From an uncultured Rhodospirillales bacterium (GTDB lineage Bacteria; Pseudomonadota; Alphaproteobacteria; Rhodospirillales; JABHCV01): DNA of 64,000 nt. The stretch covers positions 99,065-163,064 of the forward strand of contig CALKND010000003.1 of NCBI GenBank assembly GCA_938092065.1. The letters run 5' to 3'. The stretch's first letter is position 1. Every line of letters begins with the position of its first letter. The notes under the pieces were generated by a model. It had not been told where the DNA came from and ran no database searches. It was given only the letters and a program-made list of their open reading frames with translations. Below, in pieces: positions 9,618 to 18,715 of the stretch. The position numbers and the translations under genes are program-made.

Positions 9618-10829
9618 ATGAGCGCTTGGATCACTGTTATCGGCATTGGTGAAGATGGCATAGAAGGCTTAAGCACTTCCCGTATTAAATTGATCGAAAA
9701 AGCAGAGGTTCTTGTTGCTGGCGAGCGCCATCATTGCATGATTGAGAATTCAAGGGCAGAGATCCTTGACTGGGGTCAAGGCTTTGACCATGCCTTGAAA
9801 GAGCTTGAAGCACGGCGAGGTAAAAATATTGTCGTGTTGGCCTCTGGCGATCCCATGAATTTTGGCGTTGGCTCTGTTCTAGTTCGCACCTTTGGGGAAG
9901 ATGCAGTGATCGTTCACCCTGCGCCTAGTTCGTTTTCTTTGGCCGCTGCACGCATGGGCTGGTCGATTCCAGATGTTGATTGCCTGACTATTCATGGGCG
10001 CCCCTTGGAGACTTTGATTAAATATATTTTTCCTGGCGCACGCCTTCTGGTCTTGGCCCGTGATGGCAACAGCCCGGCTCAAGTTGCTAGCTTACTTTGT
10101 GAAAATGGCTACGGTAATAGCCAAATCAGCGTGTTGGAACATTTGGGGGGGGTCAAGGAAAAAAGGATCGATGATAGTGCTGCATCATGGGATCACCCAT
10201 GTGTGCGTGATTTGAACACATTGGCTATTGAGTGTGTGGTTGAACCGGGTGTTGTGCCGCTTTCACGTGCACCTGGTTTACCCGACCATGTTTTTGAGCA
10301 TGATGGTCAATTGACTAAGTGTGAAGTTCGCGCGATAACTTTGGCACAACTACAACCGCTCCCAGGAGAGGTGCTTTGGGATATTGGCGCAGGATCGGGC
10401 TCAATTTCGATTGAATGGCTCCGACTTGGTGGTCATCGACGCGCCATTGCTATCGAAAGAAATCCTGAGCGTATTGCAACCATCAGCTCTAATTCGATTA
10501 ATCTAGGCACACCAGATTTGTTGATCGTGGAAGGGGATTTTCACAGCGTCAAAGACCATCTTGCATATAAACCTGATGCCATTTTCATTGGTGGAGGAGC
10601 TTCTGACATGAGCTTGCTTACATCGGCATGGGCAGCTCTCAATCCGGGAGGTCGTTTTGTCATCAATGTGGTCAGTATAGAAGCCGAGCAAACTCTACTG
10701 GCATTCCGCGAGGATGTTGGCGGCGAACTATGTCGTATCTCAATTGAACGTGCCATGCCCGTTGGAAATTTTAGCGCATTAAAGCCGTTGTTAAGTGTGA
10801 CCCAGTTTGTCGCGAGTAAACCCACATGA
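9618..10829 (+). CDS. cobL: Precorrin-6Y C5,15-methyltransferase (decarboxylating), CbiE-CbiT fusion
   Basis: CobL methylates C5 and C15 of precorrin-6Y (dihydro-precorrin-6A) and decarboxylates the acetate side chain. At 403 residues it is the usual two-domain form. An N-terminal tetrapyrrole methylase (CbiE) covers about residues 1-200, with the ASGDPMNFGVG segment. A C-terminal class-I SAM methyltransferase (CbiT) has motif I WDIGAGSGSISIEW from residue 254. It starts directly at the cobH stop and overlaps cobI by 4 bases (ATGA). Confidence 0.95.
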   Translation: MSAWITVIGIGEDGIEGLSTSRIKLIEKAEVLVAGERHHCMIENSRAEILDWGQGFDHALKELEARRGKNIVVLASGDPMNFGVGSVLVRTFGEDAVIVHPAPSSFSLAAARMGWSIPDVDCLTIHGRPLETLIKYIFPGARLLVLARDGNSPAQVASLLCENGYGNSQISVLEHLGGVKEKRIDDSAASWDHPCVRDLNTLAIECVVEPGVVPLSRAPGLPDHVFEHDGQLTKCEVRAITLAQLQPLPGEVLWDIGAGSGSISIEWLRLGGHRRAIAIERNPERIATISSNSINLGTPDLLIVEGDFHSVKDHLAYKPDAIFIGGGASDMSLLTSAWAALNPGGRFVINVVSIEAEQTLLAFREDVGGELCRISIERAMPVGNFSALKPLLSVTQFVASKPT

Positions 10830-11533
10830 GTGGCGTGCTTTACGGCCTGGGGCTTGGTCCTGGTGATCCAAACCTTGTTACCATAAAGGCAGCAGCTATA
10901 CTGCGTCACGTACCCGTCATCGTCTACGTGACGCCGATGCGCAACGATAAACCCACAGTATCTCTTGCTCGATCCATTGCTACTCCTCATTTGATTGGCG
11001 AGAAGAAAGAAATATCTATTCCCATCGTCATGGTAAGTGACCCGACTTCTGGAAGGCAGATCTACGATGAGGTCAGCAATGAGATTTCTGGATATCTTGA
11101 GTCTGGGCAAAACGTTGCAGTTCTTTGTGAAGGTGATCCGTTGCTTTATGGCTCTTTCATGTATGTGCTGGATCGACTTAAAGATAACCACACCGTGCTC
11201 ACTGTGCCGGGTGTTAGCTCCTTAAGTGCGGCTGCTGCGGCCGCTAATCTGCCGTTAGTTACCCGCAATCAAAGTCTTGCTATTATCCCCGCGACACTGA
11301 GTGAAGATGAAATTAAGGCCCGGCTGCAAGTATCAGGCAGTGCAGCTATACTTAAATTAGGGCCAAATATAACCAAGGTAAAAAAAGTCCTTGGTGATCT
11401 CGGAAGACTGCAGCGCGCTATATATATTGAGCGAGCATCGATGGAGGGTGAAAAGGTGTTGCCACTTTCTGACGCTCCCGATAATGCTCCTTATTTTTCT
11501 ATTATTCTTATAACGAATGCGGAAACTGATTAA
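10826..11533 (+). CDS. cobI: Precorrin-2 C20-methyltransferase
   Basis: CobI/CbiL is a tetrapyrrole methylase that adds a methyl group at C20 of precorrin-2 (or of cobalt-factor II in the cobalt-early route), giving precorrin-3A. Its 235 residues carry the family N-terminus GLGLGPGDPNLVT, the CEGDPLLYGSF motif and TVPGVSSLSAAAA. The sequence alone cannot decide between the metal-free and cobalt-bearing substrate. Start and stop overlap both neighbours (ATGA with cobL, TAATG with the fusion gene). Confidence 0.93.
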   Translation: MSGVLYGLGLGPGDPNLVTIKAAAILRHVPVIVYVTPMRNDKPTVSLARSIATPHLIGEKKEISIPIVMVSDPTSGRQIYDEVSNEISGYLESGQNVAVLCEGDPLLYGSFMYVLDRLKDNHTVLTVPGVSSLSAAAAAANLPLVTRNQSLAIIPATLSEDEIKARLQVSGSAAILKLGPNITKVKKVLGDLGRLQRAIYIERASMEGEKVLPLSDAPDNAPYFSIILITNAETD

Positions 11534-13329
11534 TGACAGCGATACTGGTGCTCGATCAGGGTGCATTAAAATTTGCACAAACCATCAAGGGTGCAATACC
11601 TGATGCTCGCATTTACGGCCTAGCCAACCGGGTCACGGGAGCTGATGAAAGCTTCAGTAAAACCGTTTCGCATTTGCGAAACCTGTTTCAGTCTGGGGAA
11701 GATATTATTGGTTTGTGCTCTACAGGGATACTGGTGCGTGCCTTAGCCCCAGTATTGAATGACAAAGAAAGTGAACCTGCTGTTTTAGCCGTGGCGGCAG
11801 ATGGCTCCGTCATTGTACCGTTGTTAGGGGGGCATAACGGAGCTAACCGTCTGGCTGCTATAATAGCAAAGGCGACAGGAGGGATTAGTGCGACCACAAC
11901 CGCCAGCGACATTCGCTTTGGCGTTGCCTTAGATGATCCGCCCGAAGGCTGGAATGTTTTAAACAGGGATGCAGCAAAGGATATTTCCGCACGTATGCTA
12001 GCAGGAGAGCCAGTTCGACTTAATGTAAATTGCGGCGATGTGCAGTGGCTGACTGAATCTGGCGCTAATTTTGATGACAATGCAGTTGGCCCCAGCATAC
12101 AGGTTACACCGGAAATAATTGTTAATGCCAAAAACGATTTGGTTCTGTGTCCTCCCGTTCTTGCCTTGGGGGTTGGTTGCGAACGTGATTGCGAGCCAGC
12201 AGAGCTTGAGAAGCTTGTCCGTGAAACCCTCGAGGATTCGGGGTTGTCGGCTAGCTCTGTAAGTTGCGTTGTTTCTATTGATCTAAAAATGGATGAAGTA
12301 GCAGTAAACGAACTGGCAGCGTCGCTTGGCGTGCCGGTTCGCTTTTTCTCTGCCAAGGAGCTTGAAAACCTGACCCCATATCTTGCTAATCCATCGGATG
12401 TAGTTTTTGCTGAAGTGGGTTGCCATGGGGTCTCAGAGGGGGCCGCCCTCGCAGCAGCCGGAAGCAATGGTAAATTACGGGTTGAAAAATGTCGTTCTTC
12501 GCGGGCAACCTGCTCCATTGCCATTAATCCGGAGGGCATCAAGGGAAATGAAGTTGGCCGAGCGCGTGGTCACTTAAGTATTGTCGGGATTGGTCCTGGA
12601 ATAGATAGCTGGCGTACACCCGAGGCAACGGCTTTAATCACAGCCGCCAGTGATTTGGTTGGTTACGGGTTATACCTTGATCTTATTGGAGACCTTGTTA
12701 CTGGAAAGAAACGCCATGTGTCTGAGCTGGCACAGGAAGAAGAACGGGTTCGACGAGCTCTTGACCTGGCTGCTGAAGGGCGTAACGTAGCTCTTGTTTG
12801 TTCGGGTGATGCTGGTATTTATGCCCTGGCGACTTTGGTATTTGAGCTAATGGACCGTGAAAATCGAACCGACTGGAACAGGACTACTCTTCAGGTGACG
12901 CCTGGTATTTCTGCCTTACAGGCTGCCGCCGCACGAATTGGAGCCCCCATTGGCCATGATTTTTGTACCATCTCTCTGTCAGATTTACTAACCCCGTTTG
13001 AGGAAATAGAAAAACGCCTTAAGGCGGCGACTGAAGGTGACTTTGTCGTTGCCTTCTATAATCCGGTTTCAAAGCGCAGGAGAACACAGTTGGTCCGGGC
13101 ACAAGAAATTCTTCTCTTGGGACGCGGCCCTGACGTGCCGGTTGTGCTGGCACGAAACTTAGGCCGTAAAGAAGAAACCATTGAGGTTATAAAATTGGGG
13201 GATTTGACACCGGATCACGCCGATATGCTGACAATGGTATTGATTGGCAATTCTCAATCACGACTGATTGAGCGCGGTGGCAGACAATGGGTTTATACAC
13301 CGCGTGGTTACGCGGCGAAAATGAATTAA
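11533..13329 (+). CDS. CbiG-CobJ fusion: cobalt-precorrin-5A hydrolase plus precorrin-3B C17-methyltransferase
   Basis: A single 598-residue protein joins two pathway enzymes. Residues 1 to about 340 are CbiG, with the N-terminal domain (GLCSTGILVRALAP, LLGGHNGANRLA) and the C-terminal domain (LALGVGCERD, EVGCHGVSEGAALAAAG). CbiG opens the delta-lactone and releases the C20 fragment as acetaldehyde in the cobalt-early pathway. Residues 347-598 are CobJ/CbiH, starting HLSIVGIGPG, with CSGDAGIYALA and FYNPVSKRR, the ring-contraction C17-methylase. Both parts look complete. The start shares one base with the cobI stop. CbiG-CobJ fusions are known in several bacteria. The combination matters here because CbiG belongs to the oxygen-independent route. 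Confidence 0.93.
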   Translation: MTAILVLDQGALKFAQTIKGAIPDARIYGLANRVTGADESFSKTVSHLRNLFQSGEDIIGLCSTGILVRALAPVLNDKESEPAVLAVAADGSVIVPLLGGHNGANRLAAIIAKATGGISATTTASDIRFGVALDDPPEGWNVLNRDAAKDISARMLAGEPVRLNVNCGDVQWLTESGANFDDNAVGPSIQVTPEIIVNAKNDLVLCPPVLALGVGCERDCEPAELEKLVRETLEDSGLSASSVSCVVSIDLKMDEVAVNELAASLGVPVRFFSAKELENLTPYLANPSDVVFAEVGCHGVSEGAALAAAGSNGKLRVEKCRSSRATCSIAINPEGIKGNEVGRARGHLSIVGIGPGIDSWRTPEATALITAASDLVGYGLYLDLIGDLVTGKKRHVSELAQEEERVRRALDLAAEGRNVALVCSGDAGIYALATLVFELMDRENRTDWNRTTLQVTPGISALQAAAARIGAPIGHDFCTISLSDLLTPFEEIEKRLKAATEGDFVVAFYNPVSKRRRTQLVRAQEILLLGRGPDVPVVLARNLGRKEETIEVIKLGDLTPDHADMLTMVLIGNSQSRLIERGGRQWVYTPRGYAAKMN

Positions 13330-13341
13330 GGAGTATTACTG

Positions 13342-14133
13342 ATGAGTGTTCACTTTATTGGTGCCGGTCCTGGCGCACCTGATTTAATAACTGTTCGTGG
13401 CCTAAAAATTATAAAGCAGGTCGGCGTAGTGCTTTATGCTGGCTCTTTGGTGCCTGAGGCTGTAGTGGCTGAAGCTTCCCCTGGTGCAACAGTTATAGAT
13501 ACCGCTCCCTTACATTTAGATGAAATCATCAATGAAATGATAGCAGCAAATGACAAAGGCCTTGATGTTGCCCGTGTCCATTCTGGAGACCCCTCACTAT
13601 ATGGAGCTGTAGCCGAACAGATGCGCCGCCTTGATGATTTGGGCATAGATTATGATGTGACACCGGGTGTTTCGGCTTACGCTGCTGCCTCAGCAGCCAT
13701 GAAGTCAGAGCTTACTCTACCAGGTATCAGCCAGACTGTGGTTCTAACCCGTACGGCAGTGCGAGCCTCAGAGATGCCTGACGGCGAAGACCTCGCGACA
13801 TTGGGAAAAAGTGGGGCGACCCTAGCCATTCATTTGTCGGTCAATAATATTAAAAATGTTGTACAAGAGTTAATTCCTAATTATGGCAAAGACTGCCCGG
13901 TCGTAGTTATCTTCCGGGTAAGTTGGCCTGATGAGAAAATTATCCGTGGTACCCTTGAGGATATTCGTTTTAAAGTAAAGGAGGCCAATATTACTCGCAC
14001 TGCGCTTATTATGGTTGGAAGAGTACTGGGCGATCACACGTTTGAAGATTCAAGACTTTATGCAGCAGATCACCATCATGTGCTTAGGCCGCCTAGCAAG
14101 GAAGTTTCTAAAGCTTCTGCTCCAACCACATAA
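13342..14133 (+). CDS. cobM: Precorrin-4 C11-methyltransferase
   Basis: CobM/CbiF methylates C11 of precorrin-4. The protein has 263 residues with the family start VHFIGAGPGAPDLITVRG, the VARVHSGDPSLYGA motif and TPGVSAYAAASAA. A good ribosome site (TAAGGAG) lies just before the ATG, 12 bp after the fusion gene, so it is the last gene of the cobH operon. Its 3' end overlaps the end of cobK on the other strand by 26 bp. Confidence 0.95.
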   Translation: MSVHFIGAGPGAPDLITVRGLKIIKQVGVVLYAGSLVPEAVVAEASPGATVIDTAPLHLDEIINEMIAANDKGLDVARVHSGDPSLYGAVAEQMRRLDDLGIDYDVTPGVSAYAAASAAMKSELTLPGISQTVVLTRTAVRASEMPDGEDLATLGKSGATLAIHLSVNNIKNVVQELIPNYGKDCPVVVIFRVSWPDEKIIRGTLEDIRFKVKEANITRTALIMVGRVLGDHTFEDSRLYAADHHHVLRPPSKEVSKASAPTT

Positions 14134-14863
14134 GTGCATCTTCAACACTCTCTACATGCTCACCTGGCTCGGGTGGTGGTCGGCGGATAAGGACAATGGG
14201 GATGCGCCTACGAATGGCGGCTATGATCTTATTGACAGTAGCAGTCCCGCCACTTTGTTTGGTCAGTAAGGAATCTATATTGTATTTTTCAATTAAAGCG
14301 AGCTCTTCATCAAGGCTGAAAGGGGGAAAACCGTCAATAAAAGTATAATTTTCCTGAGTCGCTTTCTCGCTAGCTTTTCCCATTACTCTAATAAAAAAAC
14401 GAATATCAGTAAGTTTTTTCAGTTCATTAAGATTGCTTTGACCAGTTGTGACAAGAACCTTTTTGGCAAAACCGGAGAGTATTAGGGCAGCATGTTTCAT
14501 GTCATCCGCCTCAATAAATTTAGTACCTGGCGGCAAATCCCAAGGAGGCCTCGTTAAAGATAACCTCGCCGTGTCAGTTGAAAGACAGGCGTCGTATGCG
14601 TTGGCAGAAATATTCTTAGCGAAAGGATGGGTGGCATCGATCAATATTTTGATATTCTCACTAATAATATAATCAGCTAAGCCTATACCTCCACCAAAAC
14701 CACCAACCTTAACAGCAGTCACAAAATCACGAATCGGTTTGGTGCGCCCAGCCATTGAATAAATCACACCAAGACGCCCTGAAAACTGAGTTTGTGCAGT
14801 TTCAGCTAGGTTAGCGGCTTCGCCAGTACCACCTAAAATTAGCAAGCGTGGGATGTCAGTCAT
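14108..14863 (-). CDS. cobK: Precorrin-6A reductase
   Basis: CobK/CbiJ reduces precorrin-6A to precorrin-6B with NADPH (or the cobalt form). The protein has 251 residues from the ATG at 14863. A TTG twelve bases earlier is less likely. The Rossmann-type start LLILGGTGEAANLA, the LIDATHPFAKNIS motif and VTTGQSNL are typical. The ATG overlaps the cbiD stop (ATGACTGA), so cbiD-cobK is a two-gene operon transcribed against cobM, with a tail-to-tail overlap. Confidence 0.94.
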   Translation of the reverse strand: MTDIPRLLILGGTGEAANLAETAQTQFSGRLGVIYSMAGRTKPIRDFVTAVKVGGFGGGIGLADYIISENIKILIDATHPFAKNISANAYDACLSTDTARLSLTRPPWDLPPGTKFIEADDMKHAALILSGFAKKVLVTTGQSNLNELKKLTDIRFFIRVMGKASEKATQENYTFIDGFPPFSLDEELALIEKYNIDSLLTKQSGGTATVNKIIAAIRRRIPIVLIRRPPPEPGEHVESVEDALMWLEQKL

Positions 14864-15950
14864 TAGCACGTCCAACTAATTGGCCGTCTCTGTCAAAAAT
14901 ACAGACTTCAACCTCAACTTCACCATCCAGTGCATCAAGGGCTTTATCCTGAGCACGGACTGCTATCAGATTAGCTAATTCAAGGTTTTCGGCATGTGCA
15001 AGATCAAGCACCGCCTTGGCTGTGATAGCGTCCTTGGCAAGTTGTTGTGTCTCAGCTTTGGCGCCAAGCTCATCAAGGCAGGAGGCAAGTTTATTGAAAT
15101 CTAGTTCTGAGCGGGCTGAATGTAGATCCATATGACCCTGTGCAAGCTTTGTAAGCTTCCCAAATCCACCTGCAAGGGTCAGCTTTTTAAGTGGATGGTG
15201 GCGCAGGTACTTCAGGACACCTCCAGCAAAGTCGCCCATATCAATCAGGGCGGTAGGGTCGAGTTGATAAAATTCTTTAATTGCGGCCTCGGATGTTTTG
15301 CCCGTGGCCGCCGCGACGTGGGTCAGCCCCGTCGCTCTGGCCACATCGATTCCTCTATGAATGGAATGAATCCATGCCGAACAGGAATATGGTCGGACAA
15401 TACCAGTGGTGCCCAATACAGACAATCCTCCTACAATGCCCAAGCGACCATTCATAGTTTTCTCAGCAAGAACTTTGCCACCAGGAATGGAAATGGTGAC
15501 TTCAAGATCCACTGCTTTATCTTGAGCCCCCACAACTGCCTGAATTGCTTCACAAATCATCTTGCGTGGTGCTGGGTTAATGGCAGGCTCACCAACTGGG
15601 ACAGTTAGTCCGGGCAAGGATACTGTTCCTACCCCGTCACCGGCTTGAAAGGTAATACCTTCACCTTGCCGTCCCGGCTTAACTGTGACGACAATTTCAG
15701 CGCCATGGGTAACATCTGGATCGTCTCCGGCATCTTTGATAATCCCGGCGCAAGCATTATCGCCATTAAGGACGTGCCTTGAAAGTAAGAAAGTAGGCTT
15801 TTCGCCATGAGGAAGTTGTATAGTCACATTTTTTTGGAATTTTCCATGTATGAGAGCAACTGCGCAAGCTTTGGCAGCTGCAGTGGCACACGCTCCAGTA
15901 GTCCATCCATTGCGGAGTTTCCCTAGCGGTTTGAAAGTATCTTCTCCCAT
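14856..15950 (-). CDS. cbiD: Cobalt-precorrin-5B C1-methyltransferase CbiD
   Basis: CbiD is the C1-methylase of the cobalt-early (anaerobic) cobalamin route, replacing the unrelated CobF of the classical aerobic route. The 364-residue protein begins near the signature RNGWTTGACATAAAKA and includes GIVRPYSCSAWIHSIHRGIDVA, AAATGKTSE and a GDFAGG segment, all typical. No CobF-like gene is seen in the window. It is divergent from the SCO1-like gene across about 157 bp, which should hold both promoters. Confidence 0.94.
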   Translation of the reverse strand: MGEDTFKPLGKLRNGWTTGACATAAAKACAVALIHGKFQKNVTIQLPHGEKPTFLLSRHVLNGDNACAGIIKDAGDDPDVTHGAEIVVTVKPGRQGEGITFQAGDGVGTVSLPGLTVPVGEPAINPAPRKMICEAIQAVVGAQDKAVDLEVTISIPGGKVLAEKTMNGRLGIVGGLSVLGTTGIVRPYSCSAWIHSIHRGIDVARATGLTHVAAATGKTSEAAIKEFYQLDPTALIDMGDFAGGVLKYLRHHPLKKLTLAGGFGKLTKLAQGHMDLHSARSELDFNKLASCLDELGAKAETQQLAKDAITAKAVLDLAHAENLELANLIAVRAQDKALDALDGEVEVEVCIFDRDGQLVGRAND

Positions 15951-16107
15951 GGGTTATATTGTACAACTTTCTACAAAATAAGAACGCGTTTTTAAGAATT
16001 ATTATGAATTTTTTATTGTTTGACCTTTAAGGTAGAAGCTGGAGAGCTATCATGTATACAATTAGCTGAAATTGTTCTTCAGCAAGCAGAGCACGAGAAC
16101 CATAGCA

Positions 16108-16887
16108 ATGGCAGAGAATAAACAAGTTAAGTCTAGTAAAAAACCAATGAGGGCTGAAGTTAAAGCGAAGCCAAAGAGCTTGCCTTCAGTTTCTAAGGAT
16201 AAAACCAGAAGTTCAAAGACAAAGGTTGCTCCTGTCAATTCGACAAGCAGTCTACTATCGAGCCATAAATTTTTTTTCATAGTCGTCACTCTTATTATCG
16301 GAATTGTTCTAGTTTGGATAAGCTATATTGAACCAAAATATTTTTCTGACTACGGGGCCTTGAAAAAAGGACAGGTAGTACGGGTTCAAAATGTTGGGGT
16401 GCCTCAAATAGGTGGTCCTTTTGTTCTTATTGACCAAGATGGCAAAACTGTTAGTGAGGCTGACTTCATGGGAAAGTACATGCTAGTTTATTTTGGCTTC
16501 ACTTATTGCCCAGATGTGTGCCCAACGTCGCTGACAATTATGGAGGATGCACTCGACATGTTGGGTGATAAGGCAGAGCGTATTACGCCTATGTTCATTA
16601 CCGTTGATCCTGAGCGCGATGACCCAGAGGCAATGAAATTGTATGTTGAACACTTTCATCCAAGGTTGGTTGGGTTGACAGGTTCATTGGATCAGGTCAA
16701 TGCAGTAGCTAAAACGTACAAAGCCTATTTTACCAAATCCGGTGATGGCTACGATGATGATGATTACTCAGTGGACCATTCTTCTATCACCTATTTAATG
16801 GCCCCAGATGGCAAATTTGTTACCCATTTCAGTCATGGTGTTGAAGCTGAGTCCATGGCAAAAAAACTTGCGGAAATTCTTAAATGA
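16108..16887 (+). CDS. SCO1/SenC-type copper chaperone, membrane-anchored
   Basis: This is a thioredoxin-fold copper chaperone that assembles the CuA centre of cytochrome oxidase in the periplasm. The ATG at 16108 gives 259 residues. A TTG at 16072 is open but lacks support. A lysine-rich N-terminus of about 54 residues precedes one membrane anchor (about residues 55-74). The copper ligands are visible as CPDVC (Cys134, Cys138) and the conserved histidine in VDHSS (His224). The long basic cytoplasmic tail is unusual for the family. The stop overlaps the cobB start (ATGA), coupling a respiratory assembly gene to a cobalamin gene. Confidence 0.9.
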   Translation: MAENKQVKSSKKPMRAEVKAKPKSLPSVSKDKTRSSKTKVAPVNSTSSLLSSHKFFFIVVTLIIGIVLVWISYIEPKYFSDYGALKKGQVVRVQNVGVPQIGGPFVLIDQDGKTVSEADFMGKYMLVYFGFTYCPDVCPTSLTIMEDALDMLGDKAERITPMFITVDPERDDPEAMKLYVEHFHPRLVGLTGSLDQVNAVAKTYKAYFTKSGDGYDDDDYSVDHSSITYLMAPDGKFVTHFSHGVEAESMAKKLAEILK

Positions 16888-18242
16888 ATGAGCCATCTGG
16901 CTTGAATAAAGGCATCATTATTGCGGCACCATCCTCAGGAAGCGGTAAGACCGTCCTGACCCTAGGTTTGCTGCGCCATCTTTCGAAAGCAGGGAAATCT
17001 ATTGCATCGGCTAAAGCTGGACCTGATTATATTGACCCAGCTTTCCACACGGCGGCGACGGGTGTCCCCTGTTATAACTTGGACCTCTGGGCCATGCGAC
17101 CCTCCTTGCTTCAACATGTAGCTGCCTTGGGCTGTAATGGGGCTACAGTAATTTGCGAGGGTGTGATGGGGTTGTTTGATGGGGCTCTTATGGAACATGG
17201 CTCAACGGCCGATCTGTCTGAAAAAACTGGCTGGCCCGTAATTCTGATTATTGATGCAGCTGCGCAAGGGGCTTCAGCAGGTGCGGTGCTTCGTGGTTTT
17301 GCTACTCATCGTCCAAATTTCCCCCTTGCTGGTGTTATCTTTAATCGTATTGGTGGCGTTCGTCATAAGAATATTCTGCGTGAGGCAGCAGCCAAGGCTG
17401 CACCAGATGTTAAGGTTTTGGGCTTTGTGCCTAGGGCAATTGATCTAAATCTACCAGACCGACATTTAGGCCTTATTCAGGCTGTCGAACACGATGATCT
17501 CGAGAATTTTCTAAATTCTGCTGCCTCTTTGGTTGCGGAACATATTGACAGTGACGAATTGCTCTCTTTGGCCTGTCCCCTTAAATTAAATGATGGCGGG
17601 TCTCCTAGTCCAGTTGCCCCATTAGGGCAACGCATTGCCATTGCAGATGATGAGGCCTTTTCATTCCACTACTCACTAACCTTGAAATGCTGGAAAAACG
17701 AAGGGGCGGAACTTTCCTTTTTCTCCCCGCTTAATGATCAAGCCCCACCTCGAGATGTGGATGCAGTCTATCTTCCTGGTGGTTATCCGGAACTTCATTG
17801 CCATCGTCTGGCATCGTCAAATAAATTTATGCTTGGCCTCAGGCAGGCGGTGGAAAGCGGAGCAATGGTGTTTGGCGAATGCGGCGGCTACATGGTTTTG
17901 GGCAAGGGATTGGTCGACGCGGAAGGAAAACATCATGCTATGGCTGGACTGCTTCCGCTTGAGACATCTTTTGCCCAGCGTAAACTTCATTTGGGCTATC
18001 GTGAGGTTGAGCTAAACGCTAGGGCAGCACAAAGCTCTGGTGGAGTTCTGGGTAACCCTGGCCAGCGTTTTCGTGGCCATGAATTTCATTACGCAACAAT
18101 CCTTAGTCAAAGTTCTAGCAACCCATTATTCCAGTCCTACGACGCCGCTGGTAATGATTTAGGCCCTGCCGGACTTGCCAACGGGCGTGTTCTGGGATCT
18201 TTCATTCATCTGATTGATCGCATGGATGCTGAGAATGCATAA
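16884..18242 (+). CDS. cobB: Cobyrinic/hydrogenobyrinic acid a,c-diamide synthase
   Basis: CobB/CbiA amidates the a and c carboxylates using ATP and glutamine. The 452 residues carry the N-terminal dethiobiotin-synthetase-like domain with P-loop APSSGSGKT and the AGPDYIDPAFHT motif. The C-terminal amidotransferase domain has its nucleophile in GECGGYM (Cys333), and the histidine lies in RGHEFHYA. Together with CobQ it supplies all side-chain amidations except the final aminopropanol arm. It overlaps the SCO1-like gene by 4 bases and the following YcgN-type gene by 8 bases. Confidence 0.95.
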   Translation: MNEPSGLNKGIIIAAPSSGSGKTVLTLGLLRHLSKAGKSIASAKAGPDYIDPAFHTAATGVPCYNLDLWAMRPSLLQHVAALGCNGATVICEGVMGLFDGALMEHGSTADLSEKTGWPVILIIDAAAQGASAGAVLRGFATHRPNFPLAGVIFNRIGGVRHKNILREAAAKAAPDVKVLGFVPRAIDLNLPDRHLGLIQAVEHDDLENFLNSAASLVAEHIDSDELLSLACPLKLNDGGSPSPVAPLGQRIAIADDEAFSFHYSLTLKCWKNEGAELSFFSPLNDQAPPRDVDAVYLPGGYPELHCHRLASSNKFMLGLRQAVESGAMVFGECGGYMVLGKGLVDAEGKHHAMAGLLPLETSFAQRKLHLGYREVELNARAAQSSGGVLGNPGQRFRGHEFHYATILSQSSSNPLFQSYDAAGNDLGPAGLANGRVLGSFIHLIDRMDAENA

Positions 18243-18684
18243 ATCTCAAGAAAAAATCCCATTTTGGCGTGTGAAAAAGCTGAATCAAATGAATTCAGAA
18301 GAGTGGGAGTCCCTGTGTGACGGGTGTGGCAAATGCTGTCTGGAAAAGCTAGAAGACCTAAACACGGAGAAAATAAGTTATACAAATATTGGATGTGAGC
18401 TTCTGGATGTAGATAAATGTCGTTGTAAAAATTATGCAAAAAGAGACCATTATGTACCGGATTGTGTGCGCTTGAGTTCGGCAAATATTTCCTCCCTTAA
18501 ATGGATGCCATCGACTTGTGCTTATAAGTTGTTGTCTGAAGGAAAAAACTTGCCCAACTGGCACCCCTTAGTTAGCGGCAACACAGATTCTGTTCACGAG
18601 GCTGGAATGTCCATCCGTGGCCGCGCTATCGCGGCTGATGATGCAGGCGACTATGAAGACCATATTGTCCAATGGCCTAAATAA
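18235..18684 (+). CDS. YcgN-type (UPF0260) CxxCxxCC cysteine-cluster protein
   Basis: This 149-residue cytosolic protein has the UPF0260/YcgN pattern: an N-terminal IPFWRVKKL followed by CDGCGKCC, then CRCKNYAKR and a WMPSTCAYKLL segment with WHPLVSG. The Cys cluster is annotated in families as a putative zinc/iron chelating domain. The biochemical role is unknown. ATG 18235 overlaps the end of cobB (ATGCATAA). Starts at 18214 or 18226 are possible but would add unrelated residues. Confidence 0.9.
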   Translation: MHKSQEKIPFWRVKKLNQMNSEEWESLCDGCGKCCLEKLEDLNTEKISYTNIGCELLDVDKCRCKNYAKRDHYVPDCVRLSSANISSLKWMPSTCAYKLLSEGKNLPNWHPLVSGNTDSVHEAGMSIRGRAIAADDAGDYEDHIVQWPK

Positions 18685-18715
18685 TGTCCATCTACAATCT
18701 GTAGGGAGCAAATTT

